A stretch of DNA of 64,000 bases, taken from contig NC_068569.1 in assembly GCF_025698545.1 (NCBI RefSeq), positions 1,798,001-1,862,000 of the forward strand. The letters are read 5' to 3'. Below the pieces are notes generated by a model. It did no database searches, was not told the origin of the DNA, and saw only the letters and a list, made by a program, of their open reading frames with translations. Below are positions 39,031-49,799 of this stretch, one piece after another (within the stretch, counting starts at the first letter, position 1; every line of letters begins with the position of its first letter). This stretch comes from Gossypium raimondii. Taxonomy: Eukaryota; Streptophyta; Magnoliopsida; Malvales; Malvaceae. The position numbers and the translations under genes are program-made.

Positions 39031-40589
39031 ACGAATTAGCGCATTATATATAGGGTTGTATTCCATTATCGACAATTTATGGCGGAGAAGACACTGCGTA
39101 GTTATTACCACCTAACGCTCAGTGATGGAAATTATTGACTATGGTTTCATTCATCAATGGCTACCTAACACCCAAAGCTAAATGCCCTCACCATTAACAT
39201 GAATGTGCTATAATAATTCATATACCACGTAAATGTACATATGGCAATCAATTTATATGATTAAGGTTGCATTAAAAAGGCAGCAACCCAACCCAATCAA
39301 TAATCACAACAATTTAATACTAAAAAACCATTGGGTGCGAAATCCCCACATGAAAGAGGTTGAGGTCACAATTATCAACTAATATTCTAGATTCTCATAG
39401 GGATATAAACCCTCTCTAACTATCTGCATTTCTTAAGTGGCATCTAGTTATGTATTGGTTTGTTTCTAACAAAACTTATCATTGGGGGGGTGGGTTATCT
39501 TTTTCATAAGCAAATAACATTGACTTCTATAATCTCTTGTCACTAATATATGTGAGCTAATAACAGCCTGTCCTCCCCCCAATTAAATGATAATTAGTGT
39601 CCCATTTTTTTGAGAATCAATATTTTGGAGGCATTCAAGTTTTACATTAGCTTTCTGTTGTGCCCCATGTGACCATCAACTTTAATAGGACCCAATTATT
39701 ACTATTATTGGTTGGATAGACTTGCATCCTTATCATTCAATGCCAATTACCTCTGTTGCCTTACCTTTTAAATTTCTGCAATTCAAGCTTAAAAATTGGC
39801 TACCTCAAGAAATTTTTAATGCCAATTACATTCATATATTAAATGTTCAAGCATTTAATTTTCATTTCACGTTGTGTTTTAATTGTTATTTTGTCTTTGT
39901 GTCAATATATGGAAGATTAAGCTGGTTTTATTATTTTGGTGTAGTCATGTTATGATGTACTTAATCATGCTATTATCCAACAGCCGGCTCTTCTTTGTTG
40001 AAATATTCCATTCCCCCTTTTTTAATTGTATTCCAGTAGCAGGTACAAAATTTCCCCTTTATTTTAATATTTGCTCTAAGGCCGGGAAAAGAAAAATCAT
40101 AATTGCAAGTAAACTGATCACATAATTCCTTAAAAAGAACTGCGTAATCATACGCAAGTATTTTATTGCAAATTGAAGAGGAATTTGAACTGCTAATGTG
40201 GTATTAGCTTTAGGTGATGTTGCCGTTGGGGGATGCTAGGAGGTTGAGATTAATTTTATATTTTTATGAATTAAAGGGATTAAATTAGAATTTTAGTATT
40301 TTTAAGTTTAAATTATAATTTTATTATATATTAATTTAAAATTTTATGAATTTTTGGATGGACTAGAGCATAAATTTTCTTTTTTAACTGATAAATATTT
40401 AGTTCCTTTAAGATTTATGATTACAAATAAATTAATGGTAAAAATATATGTTGTTACTTTAAAATTTTATTATTTAATTTTGATTTTTTTAACATTTTTT
40501 ATGTCCGTTTTACAGTTCATGTTCGGGGTTTGGGCTACCCTTTCTAACAATGTCATCTCCAAGGTTCAAACTTAAGTCCTCCCTTGGTA

Positions 40590-40800
40590 TCAGTGACGGA
40601 GCCAGAATTAAATTTAATTTTATTATTTTAATAGTTTATATCTTTATAATTTTTAAAAAGTTAAATCAAATTTTTATTATTTTTGGGGTTAAAAGTATAA
40701 TTTTATAATTACTAATTTAAAATTTGATAAATTACAATTAGACTAAATTAAAAATTTACCAAGGAACTATTTCCCCGTCAGTCTCCACGCTCCGCAATTG
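40590..40800. repeat. Dispersed repeat family copy with GTGACGGAGCC end
   Basis: It begins CAGTGACGGAGCCAGAATTA, runs through TTTATATCTTTATAATTT and TTTTTGGGGTTAAAAGTATA, and ends near GTCAGTCTCCACGCTCCGC. The order of words matches the copies at 45735-45955 and 38800-39030. Confidence 0.5.
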
Positions 40801-42072
40801 CTTGGTATTATGATTTAAATCATTCCATGTATGTATCCTCTCACTTTTTATTTCAGTTTGGGTTAACTGCTTGTAATTTAGTCTAATATAATATACAGAT
40901 TCGAGATCAAACAGCAGTAGTGAAAGGTTGAAAAAGTGGGCATCTTTCTTTATTAAATGGGGTTTGTTTTAGCGGTTGAAATTTGAAAACCAAAAAGCCA
41001 AAATTCCGAGTTAGAGCAGTGTTTGTGTTGGTTTTAATTAGACTAATACAGGGCCAACACCACCCTCTCTTTATCTTAAAAGGATGACAAAAGAAAATAA
41101 ACAGTTATGGTGATTCATACATATCACATGCTCCCAAGTCCTGTCAGTGCCAGACAGCAGTTTAGCAATGTTGTTTTTTTCTTCCAAAGAAAAAGACTTG
41201 ATAAGGAAACAAAACGCTTTCTTTTTGCTGCCCAAACATGCAGAAAGAGACTTTGGCAATGTAACTGGTGTTTGTGCTAATGGTGGGCTTGACAAGATGG
41301 CAATGATGGCCATGGTTGAAGCAAACTGGTTGGAAAAAATGCGTTTGACAATGATTTTGATTGATATATCATTGAACTACATGGTGTTCGCATTCCATGG
41401 GGACTCAGCTCAACCATACAACAATGGAGTCTAAGGAAGATAAGGCAATACATAGTGGGGATGGTTGAAAAAGTTGTTTCTAGTAAAATCCAGAGAACAC
41501 GGCATGTAGGGAGTGTTGAACAATTTCAAATTTTTCCATGTTCCGATGGGTTGTTAAAAAGAGAGTGTGAGCGTGAAGAAATCTGGTTTTGAAACTCCAA
41601 ATTTCAAATCAAACCCACCATTAGGGGGGTGCACATGGGACTAAATCCCAACAAATATTAATCAAATCATAAAAAAGTTGATCACGGATTGAATCCCACC
41701 ACCCAAATTAAAGTAGAGTAGGTGGGGGCAACTTCAATGGCTTGGCCCCATTTCAGTCCTACTAAAGATCTTAGTTACCACCTGCCGCCTCCCATGAAAT
41801 TTCCTAATATTTTTACCAGGATTGCTGTATCTACTTATGATAATGCTAAAATGCTGGAAATTATAAAGTGTTTCCAAGAAACAGGAAAGGGTTTCTTCAA
41901 CATTCAGATTCTAATCTTAAACTCAGAATCCACTAACAAACATGTTAAGTAAGATGCCATCGAGGGGAAATGATAAACCAAAACAATCAAATACAATGGA
42001 GAATGAATGGTGAACATAAAGGAATGACTGAATTCTGGAAAATAATCAAATACAAGTAAAGTGTTCATCAAA

Positions 42073-42192
42073 TTATACCCAAAAAGAAAAAACAAAAGTA
42101 TGATAGTAAAACAGAAAAAGAAAAGAGAAGAGAATAATAACAATAAAAAGCCACAAACTAGCAGCAGTAGCAGCGGCGCCGGCGGCTGCCAT
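42073..42192 (-). CDS. Candidate 39-residue hydrophobic microprotein
   Basis: A 40-codon ORF on the minus strand starts MAAAGAAATAASLWLFIVII and continues as one aliphatic/aromatic helix with paired tyrosines (FYYH), ending in FWV. The Ala-rich N-terminus is encoded by a GC-rich patch (GCCGCCGGCGCCGCT) that contrasts sharply with the AT-rich surroundings, which suggests selection on the codons. It lies 430 nt downstream of the LRX stop on the same strand, so it could be in the LRX 3' UTR or be its own short gene; a GA-rich leader-like stretch (42200-42420) precedes it. I do not recognise a family. Predicted: a single-pass membrane peptide. Confidence 0.4.
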   Translation of the reverse strand: MAAAGAAATAASLWLFIVIILFSFLFLFYYHTFVFSFWV

Positions 42193-42621
42193 TGTAAGCC
42201 TGGAAAATTATGGTTCTGAAATTTTCATCTCTATACATACAACATTCTCTGCAACCTAATCTCTTTGTCCATGCCATTTTTATTTCACAACTCCAAATAC
42301 CCATAACAATTTTCTACTAAATATAGAATTCTCCTCTTTCAATCTCTCTTTCTCTCTTCTTTCCACCATCTTCAATAACATTCGTTGAAGTGGTCAATCC
42401 TATAGTAGACTTTTTTTTTTGGCTAGAATTTCTTCAATGAGCGATGAGAATTGCTCCCCAAGGAGAAAGAAGAGTTGTTTTTTTTTTTGGAGATAATGAA
42501 GTGCAAAGAAGAAGAAAAAGAAGCCGTGATGATAGCCAAATACAATTTTGTGAACAATTTTTTTTTTTGCCTTTTGTGGTTTGAGAAGAAGGTTATGAGA
42601 GGAGGAAATTTCTCAAAAGAA

Positions 42622-44805
42622 TCAATAGAAAGGTGGCGGAGGAGGTGAAGCGTATGACACTCCAATTACTGGTGGCAATGGTCCCTCATACACAGGAGCT
42701 GGAGGGGGTGACAGTGATGGTGGTGGAGGTGAATGGTAAATAACTGGAGGTGGTGGTGGAGGTGAGGAATATGTTACAACGGGTGGCGGTGGTGAAGGTG
42801 ATGGGGGTGGCTTGTAATGAATTGGGGGAGGGGGCGATGGGGATGGTGGTGGTGGCGAGTACTCTACGCATGGTGGTGGTGGCGGTGGAGGAGGTTCTAT
42901 ACATGGTGGAGGTGAAGGTGGTGGTGGAGAGTGAACCGGAGGAGGTGGGGAATAAACAGGGGGTGGTGGCGGCGGCGGTGATAAATATGGATAAATTGGA
43001 GGAGGGGAGTGTGGAGGCGGTGGTGGAGAATGTGGTGGGGGTGGGGGTGAATGATGTGGCGGTGGAGGTGACTGATGTGGTGGTGGAGGGGAGTTATAGT
43101 AGTAAGGAACTGGTGGCGGCGGGGAGAACAATGGAGGGGGTGGAGGTGGTGAATTTGGTGGTGGAGGTGGGGACCTCACACAATATATTGGCGCAGGTGG
43201 TGGGGGTGAAGGGGGCGGTGGTGACGGATAAGTAGGTGGCGGGGGTGAAGGTGGTGGAGGTGATGGATATGTAGGGGGTGGGGGTGAAGGAGGTGGTGGT
43301 GAGGGCGGTGGAGGTGATGGTGGTGGAGGAGGTGGAGGTGGAGAGTAAACAGGCGGTGGTGGTGGCGGAGGCGAAGGAGGAGGAGGCGAGGGCGGTGGTG
43401 GGGGAGGTGAAAAAACTGGTGGGGGAGGGGGAGGTGGAGAGAAAACGGGTGGTGGAGGTGAAGGAGGGGGAGGGGGAGGGAGAGGGGGAGAGGATATAGG
43501 GGGTGGAGGTGGTGGTAGTGATGGTGGTGGCAAAGCAACAGGGGGAGAAGGCACCGGAATTGGCGGAGACGGCGGAGGAGGGGAAGGTAAAGAAGGAACA
43601 AAAGGAGCACATTTAAATGAATTGCAGTCCACTGGCCTAGACAAGAAAGACTTACATTGCGCCGCGCTTCTTTGCAAAGGTCTCGCAGGCAAGCAATTTC
43701 TTCTATCATCAAATGCACGTAAGTTCAAGCAAACCGGCGGCTCTCCAGTGAAGAAATTGTACGAGAATGTGAAGTTCTGCAACTTGGGTAACTGACAAAT
43801 ACTGGCCGGAATTTTCCCAGACAGCATATTATGAGCCACATTCAGCTGCTCAAGGCTCACCAGTTCCCCAATTTGGTCCGGCAAAGGACCCATCAACTCA
43901 TTAAAGCTAACATCAAAAACAGTCAAGTTCTTAAGATTACCCACTTCTTCAGGCAAACAAGATCTCAACCCATTGTTCATCATAATGATTTCTTCAAGAC
44001 CCGTCATGTTACCAAGACTCGACGGCACACATCCATGGAACATGTTGTTAGCCAACACAATAACAGAAACTGGAGAGTTACCGAAGTTGTCCGGAAGGTT
44101 AAACCTGAAGCGATTGTGGTTGATGAAAATGGCATCCAAGTCCTTGTCGAACAGTTCTTTTGGTACGGTCCCTTCAAACTCATTGAACCTCAGATCCAAG
44201 AACTTAAGTGAAGGCAGCTTGAGAACCACTTCAGGGAACTTACCAGCAAACCTGTTGTTGCTAAGATCCAACTCGAACAGTCTCTTGAGTTTGATAAACT
44301 TGTGTGGAACAGTACCACAAAAACGATTAGAGTTGATGTGGAACAATGCAAGATCAGTAAGTAAACCAAGCTCTTCCGGCAAGTACCCAGCAATATCACC
44401 ATGGTTTAGATCAATGCCAGCAACAGTCTTGATTCTCTTGTTATCAGGTGCAGGAGCACAGTAAACCCCAGTGTAATCACAAACACTAGATCCAACCCAG
44501 TTACCAGTGAGATTGAAAGGGTCGGATAGTATAGCTTGTTTCCAAGCCTGTAAAGCTATGTAAGCATTTCTCTGCCTTGGGTTTTCAAACACAAGAGATG
44601 GGTCGACAGTGACCTTTTCACCTCTATCGCCGAACTCATCTCGGTAATAGAGAAGCTGGCGTTGCTTGATATATGAAACTTCCTTGTCCGTAAGACCTCC
44701 ATGGCTGGTAATGGAATGCTGCTCCGACGAACAGAAGAGGACGAACAAAAAGAGAAGTGAGAGATGAAAAGAATGGAAGTTGATGATATTACTCTTCTTC
44801 TTCAT
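42622..44805 (-). CDS. LRX: Leucine-rich repeat extensin (LRX3/4/5 type)
   Basis: A single-exon gene encodes 727 residues from Met 44805; an upstream in-frame Met at 44838 is less likely because MKKKSNIINF directly precedes the signal peptide core. LRX proteins are cell-wall proteins that bind RALF peptides and link wall state to growth signalling. The order is: signal peptide (1 to about 30); conserved N-terminal domain with QRQLLYYRDEFGDRGE; LRR N-cap with SVCDYTGVYCAP; about ten leucine-rich repeats (about 110-370) including LALFHINSNRFCGTVP and LDLRFNEFEGTVPKEL; a Cys-rich hinge (RRNCLPARP, VDCNSFKC); and an extensin domain of about 320 residues built from SPPPP repeats with YSPPPP, YYYNS and CVRSPPPPP variants that allow hydroxyproline glycosylation and Tyr cross-links. 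It ends ASPPPPPFY. Vegetative LRX3/4/5 resemblance is strongest in the LRR domain. Confidence 0.97.
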   Translation of the reverse strand: MKKKSNIINFHSFHLSLLFLFVLFCSSEQHSITSHGGLTDKEVSYIKQRQLLYYRDEFGDRGEKVTVDPSLVFENPRQRNAYIALQAWKQAILSDPFNLTGNWVGSSVCDYTGVYCAPAPDNKRIKTVAGIDLNHGDIAGYLPEELGLLTDLALFHINSNRFCGTVPHKFIKLKRLFELDLSNNRFAGKFPEVVLKLPSLKFLDLRFNEFEGTVPKELFDKDLDAIFINHNRFRFNLPDNFGNSPVSVIVLANNMFHGCVPSSLGNMTGLEEIIMMNNGLRSCLPEEVGNLKNLTVFDVSFNELMGPLPDQIGELVSLEQLNVAHNMLSGKIPASICQLPKLQNFTFSYNFFTGEPPVCLNLRAFDDRRNCLPARPLQRSAAQCKSFLSRPVDCNSFKCAPFVPSLPSPPPPSPPIPVPSPPVALPPPSLPPPPPPISSPPLPPPPPPSPPPPVFSPPPPPPPVFSPPPPPPSPPPPSPPPPPPPVYSPPPPPPPPSPPPPSPPPPSPPPPTYPSPPPPSPPPPTYPSPPPPSPPPPAPIYCVRSPPPPPNSPPPPPPLFSPPPPVPYYYNSPPPPHQSPPPPHHSPPPPPHSPPPPPHSPPPIYPYLSPPPPPPPVYSPPPPVHSPPPPSPPPCIEPPPPPPPPCVEYSPPPPSPSPPPPIHYKPPPSPSPPPPVVTYSSPPPPPPVIYHSPPPPSLSPPPAPVYEGPLPPVIGVSYASPPPPPFY

Positions 44806-45357
44806 CTCACATGAGACATCTGATTCAAGAAATGCCACTTTTTTGTGTGTGTGTTTTGTTTGGTTTTGGCTCTAGAATTCTCACCCTCTAAAAGCTTCAC
44901 AAAGCTTTGAGTGAGTAATGTGGGTTCACTTTGAGATCCAAGGGAAGAGGTAGGGATTTTGGGGGGTTTGAGGAGAGAGACAAGGGGATGAAAGGGTGTT
45001 TTTCTAGTAGGGATTTTAGGGCAGCATGTGCTTGTGTGAGAGAAATGAAAAAAACAATAATAAAAAGAAGGAGAAGAAAAAAAGAAATAATAATTCACCA
45101 AAAAGACAGCTAAATCACAGCTCAAAGCCCACCAGATTCTGTCATTATCAGCCCCCTACTTTTCTTTCTTATTAACTCGTTTGCAAGGCTGACTTTATTC
45201 TTAATTAAAGCCCATACTCCATTTCAAGCTCTAATAAGCTTAAATTAAAAGAATAAACTCGTACAATTAGTTTAAGGCAAATGTTAACAAAAACGCAAAA
45301 GCGTGTCGGTGAAGGAGCCAAAGTTCCGGCGAAAGGTTGACCAGAGAGACATGGGGT

Positions 45358-45382
45358 GGGTTGGGTTGGGTTGGGTTGGGTT
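45358..45382 (+). repeat. (GGGTT)5 microsatellite
   Basis: Five perfect tandem GGGTT units, preceded by the variant GGGGT. This is not the plant telomere unit (TTTAGGG). Confidence 0.9.
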
Positions 45383-45734
45383 GTTGATATCACGAGATTA
45401 AAGTGAAAATATCACGAGTGATTGGGAACATAAATTTTGGTGGTGGGAAATCAATGGTTTCAATCCAAGTTTTTAAGCTTGGTGGTGGAGTCGTTTTGCT
45501 TCTTTTGTGTTGTCAACTCATGCACTAAATTAACTACCACTAACGCTCCATCAAATTACCTTTGTTTACATTTATTTCTATTTCATTTTTTTAAAATTAT
45601 CTCTTCCTATTTTTCATAAAATAATTAAGACCAAAATATTTTTTCAATCTCTTCCAATTTCGAAAACAAATAAACTGGCCGCTCTCAAAATAATCAAAGC
45701 AATTTAATTACTCTCGATTTCTAAAGTGAGCAAT

Positions 45735-45955
45735 TAGGGATGAAGTCAGAAAATTTTTGAGGGGGCCAAAATAAGTTGTATATTTTTATGATACTAAAAA
45801 TGTAAATTTACTATTTTAATAGTCAATATATTTATAATTTTTAAACGATTAAATCAATTTTTTTATCATTTTTGGAGGGGTTAAAGTACACTTTACCATT
45901 TTAGGGGGTCGGGGTCCCTGCCAACTTCCCATGGATTCATCACTGTGAGCAACTG
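45735..45955. repeat. Dispersed repeat family copy with GGGGGCC/GGGGTCGGGGTCC core
   Basis: The text GGATGAAGTCAGAAAATTTT, GAGGGGGCCAAAATAAG, TTTTTGGAGGGGTTAAAGTA and CCATGGATTCATCACTG follows the order seen in the other copies. The right end inverted (CAGTGATGAATCCATGG) resembles the CAGTGACGGAGCC left end of the copy at 40590, as expected for terminal inverted repeats. Confidence 0.55.
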
Positions 45956-47079
45956 TTATTATACCAATTATAATCATGTACAAATGACGAAAAACATTAA
46001 CACCGTAATTAATTATCCTTAATTGTTTACTTTCGAGATTGGCAGGGATTAAATTGATCTATTTTAAAAATATATAAATTTACTCAATTTCAAATTAAAA
46101 AGAATTGGAAGAGACTTTTTACCAATAATAATATATACCATATTTAAGTGTTAACCAAATTTATGTCACCAATCAATCGAATACTAACTCAAGTGAAAAG
46201 AAAAGTAAAAAATTCATCCTTTTACAAAATAACAAATATAAAAAAATTTATCTTTTCACGTAAAATCAATAAAAATAAACTTAAACCTAAAATACCATAA
46301 TTTTCAAAACTCAACTTCACCGTATGAGACAAAACTTCAATTGTTTTTTTACATACAAAAAGAGTAGACTTTTTAAATTATGCAAGTGTAGAAGAAAACA
46401 TTTTAAATGATGCAAATTTTAATATATTACCGTTTGGTGACTTTTTCACTTTTCATGAGCAATAAATTTAGACTTTATGTTGGTGCTGTTTCTCCAGCCC
46501 GCCAGTATTCGGTGGCCAATTTTAAAGTTAACAATGTCAATGCTTTAACACTTTTTAACTTGGAATAGGGGGAAGATGATGGGAAGTATACTAAATAAGA
46601 TTTTGTTGGTGATTAAAATAATTTCAGTTCCTCTTTCTTTTCTTATTGAAAATTGCTAGAAGTTAAAGTATGGATAGAAAAGTTTATGCAGCAAATGCTA
46701 ACAATAATTTAACGCTAAAAATCCAATAGCAAATGCTAAATCATTGTAGGACAGAATGATTTTTCTTTATTGGGCAATGCTAATATGACTTTATTGTTTG
46801 CTTTTTATTTTTGTAATAATGCAAAAGAAATGGTAGGAGAAGGGTATTAAAGACAATGAACAATGAGATGCATTAAGAGTAATAAGACATTCGTTAACAT
46901 TCATACTAGAATTGATTACAAGAGACATAAAGCACCTCCTTTTGACGTGTTTAGAAACTTAATGGAAAGATCTATGCATGTTACTCGTCCCCATCATGCT
47001 TGATGGTGGTGATCATAAAGTTACAAAACTACCCCTTTTTTTTTTACCTGGTCCCCCCATTTTAAGCCCACATCAAGTG

Positions 47080-47385
47080 TCTCAACGCAAAAGAAAACGA
47101 CATCAATCAAAGGGAGCGGCTTGGCCCTTATAAGGGACCCACGCGTCACGTTTTGCAGCACGGGCTCGAAAGAGATATATGAGGGTCCCCCCTTTCCGCG
47201 CGTTTCCCCGTATGCAGTTGCACCGCATACGCTACCGCATCATCGCCTTTATTAATTTATTTACTTGGCGTCGGATTACCTCGCATCAACGCCAATCGCT
47301 TCCACCAATTAGGACATTTGCCGCTGGCCGTCCACTAGTAATTTGTCTAAACCGCGGTTGCTCGTAGAAGCTTCGAATTTCAAAA
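47080..47385. other. GC-rich CpG-containing island without a recognised gene
   Basis: About 300 bp with frequent CG dinucleotides (CCGCGCG, ACGCGTCACG, CCGCGG) sits in very AT-rich DNA. It contains GGGACCCAC, which fits a TCP-factor site, and an open frame at 47179-47367 starting MRVPPFRAF that shows no domain. It borders a foldback element on the right. It could be a promoter, a rapidly lost gene end or imported DNA. Confidence 0.4.
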
Positions 47386-47404
47386 ACAAAACATATACTC
47401 ACAT

Positions 47405-48222
47405 TTTTTAGATGGGTAAACTACACCCATAGTCACTTTTGTTTACCTTAGGTTACATTTTAGTCACTTATGTTTGAAATATTATGTTTTAGTCACTTAC
47501 GTTATCGTGTTGTAACATTTTAGTCACTGAACCATTAATTGTCGATAATGGTGTAATGGTAAGTTGACGCGCATGCTAAATTATCATTTCAAACAAAAAC
47601 TTTAGGTTAAATTATACAATTGGTCCCCATAATTTTTCATTTTGAGCAACTTAATTCTTTTATGTTCTTTTAACTTCCTTTTTTTTAATTATTTATTTTC
47701 CATTCTCTTCTGCTTCTCCCTCTATTTTTCTACCTTCTTTATTTCTTTTAACATACCAGGAAGTTGAATTGGCAGTGAAGAAAGAAGCATGGTATGGGTT
47801 TATGGGTTTTTGTTATGGGCAATGATGACAGTCGACTTCCTACTTCTTTTTTTACTGTCAATTCGACTTCCTAATATGTTAAAAGAAATGTAAAAGGTAT
47901 GAAAACAGAGGGAGAAATAAAAGATAATGGAAAAGAAAGAGGAAAGTTTAAAGAACATAAAAGAAAAAAAATTAAATTGCTTAAAACGAAAAAAATATGG
48001 GGATCAATTGTATAATTTAACCTAAAATTTGGTTTGAAATGATGATTTAACGTGTCACGTCAGCTTACCGTTACACCATTAACGACGATTAATGACTCAG
48101 TGACTAAAATGTTACAACATGATAACGTAAATGACTAAAATGTAACATTTTAAACATAAGTGACTAAAATGTAACCTAAGGTAAACAAAAGTGACCATGG
48201 GTGCAGTTTACCCTTTTTAGAT
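47405..48222. mobile_element. Mutator-like foldback element with 9-bp target duplication
   Basis: The element at 47414-48213 (800 bp) is flanked by exact 9-bp direct repeats tttttagat (47405-47413 and 48214-48222). The ends are GGGTAAACTACACCCAT and, inverted, GGGTAAACTGCACCCATGG. The inverted arms run inward for about 270 nt or more, with matching words such as GTGACTAAAATGTAACC and its complement. The small central spacer has no ORF. A 9-bp duplication with long inverted arms is typical of Mutator-like elements. It is non-autonomous. Confidence 0.85.
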
Positions 48223-49799
48223 TGTTTGAGCCCATCGTTTGCCCAAATCCCCCACCCCAAAGGGGTTTTTTTTTCATATTATACTCGGTTTTATATTAAC
48301 CACTTGTAATTGTTTTTCTACCTAATTATAAAAAATTAGCATTATATATCGTATCAATTTAATATTAATTCTAAAATTTTGACCCTCATAATTTACGCAT
48401 TGTATGATTTGGATGATTAAAACAGACAAAATTAAATAATTAAGATACTATTTTATAAATTTTCATAATTAAATAACCTAAAGAAATTAATTAAGAATTG
48501 AATGACTATTTTATAATTTTTTATAATTAGTTCACTACTAACATGATTTATTGTGTTTATTATATAAAAAAATTAGTAGCTTTTAGCAATCTTATCTCAA
48601 ATATATAGGTTTTTCCCTAACTATATAGTTTAACTTTTAATATAATAAAAGTGAAGTCTTTTAATTATCTGGCCGGCTTCATAAACATCTACCGGAAAAA
48701 CATGATAACTTAAGGGAAAAAGAACTCTGGATTGTATAAAATTTTATTTTTAACAATTGACACAATAATGTTTAAAAACATAAAAAGTTTCTCTTCTTCT
48801 TTCGGTTTTATGTATTAGTTCACTAACTACGGGTATATAAGAACTCAAAACTTACATATATTTTTTTATACAAAAGGCAAACCATAAAAGTTAATTACAG
48901 TTTCAATTGAATATTTAAGTATAAATCATTTTCTTAAATTATCTTTTCTTTTTATAATTAAAATAATTTTCTTTTTCGTTTTATGATTTATAAAAACTAA
49001 TTATTTCAAGTTCTATGATTATTATTTTCGAATTCTTTCTCTAATACATCTTTTCATTATACTTAACACTACATCCAACCTTAAATGCTTTTTTAATTAG
49101 CGGCAATAGAGCATCAAATTCATAAAAAATAAAAGCATTAGAACCAAACATGTTTTTCTTACTTATTAAAAGTCAGTGGGAAGTGAGAACTGAGAAGCAA
49201 TCATTTTGGTAGGAATGGGTAGAATTTAAAATACGAATAATACAGAAAAACAACAAAACATAATAAACGAAATAAAATACCAAACTGCAATAGCATTTTA
49301 AAATATAGAAATTATTAAATACTCAAAAAATTAATGCATTGAATTTGCAATTATACTCATTTGATTCTTATTACAATAATCACCGGAGAAAAGAAGAGTC
49401 AAATTGTATTTGGTGACTATCAACAAAAGCAGAAGTCCTGGATCGTTTCTTTTTGTAGTATTGTTCTCTCTCATTTTCCTCCCATTTCTTTTTAATTTTC
49501 TTTATTTTTATTTAAAGGAAGAAAGAAACAGTCAATTCCATCTTTTTGTTCTAAGCCAGGAGAATATTAACAACTTTAGCGTATAAACGGCTGGTACAGG
49601 TCAGCAGAACACCGTGTGGGACTCTTTATTGACACGTAAGAAAGCGAAACCCCTATAGACGGTTACAAATGCCAGCCGGCAATGCTTTACCTATTCTTCT
49701 TACTTATTCAACACGTGTCGTGTGACGGATTTTTCCTACACAATAATGCTTTTACTTTGTGATTATTGTTTATAATTTTTTTTATATTTGCAAACATAG

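Larger units (their letters stand above)
33540..42072. other. Gene-poor, AT-rich intergenic region with repeat relics
   Basis: In these 8.5 kb I found no gene I can name. The DNA is mostly AT-rich, with a compound (TA)n(GA)n tract at 37728-37752, decayed repeats at about 36820-37060, and two or three members of the CGGAGCC-type dispersed family (about 38800-39030, 40240-40380, 40590-40800). The open frames at 39722-39955, 40354-40575, 41071-41313 and 41147-41434 lack domains and do not show coding-like composition. No tRNA or rRNA was seen. Confidence 0.5.
44839..47413. other. LRX upstream region, repeat DNA and a GC-rich island
   Basis: The LRX promoter and leader should lie at 44806-45150. 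Beyond are a pentanucleotide tract GGGTT x5 (45358-45382), a CGGAGCC-family copy (45735-45955), AT-rich DNA, and a GC-rich island at about 47080-47380. No gene was recognised. Confidence 0.45.

Noticed and set aside
41071-41434. Overlapping plus and minus frames near 41.1-41.4 kb
   Set aside because: Both frames read through without domains; neither has a convincing leader or partner exon.
42750-43235. Long plus-strand open frames opposite the LRX extensin domain, also 43278-43499, 43831-44211 and 43973-44464
   Set aside because: They are Val/Glu/Met-rich antisense shadows created by the CCN-rich extensin and LRR codons; no domain or start context supports them.
43094-43718. Minus-strand alternative frames rich in Ser/Thr or Leu/His within the LRX gene
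   Set aside because: These are frame-shifted readings of the SPPPP repeat and have no independent evidence.
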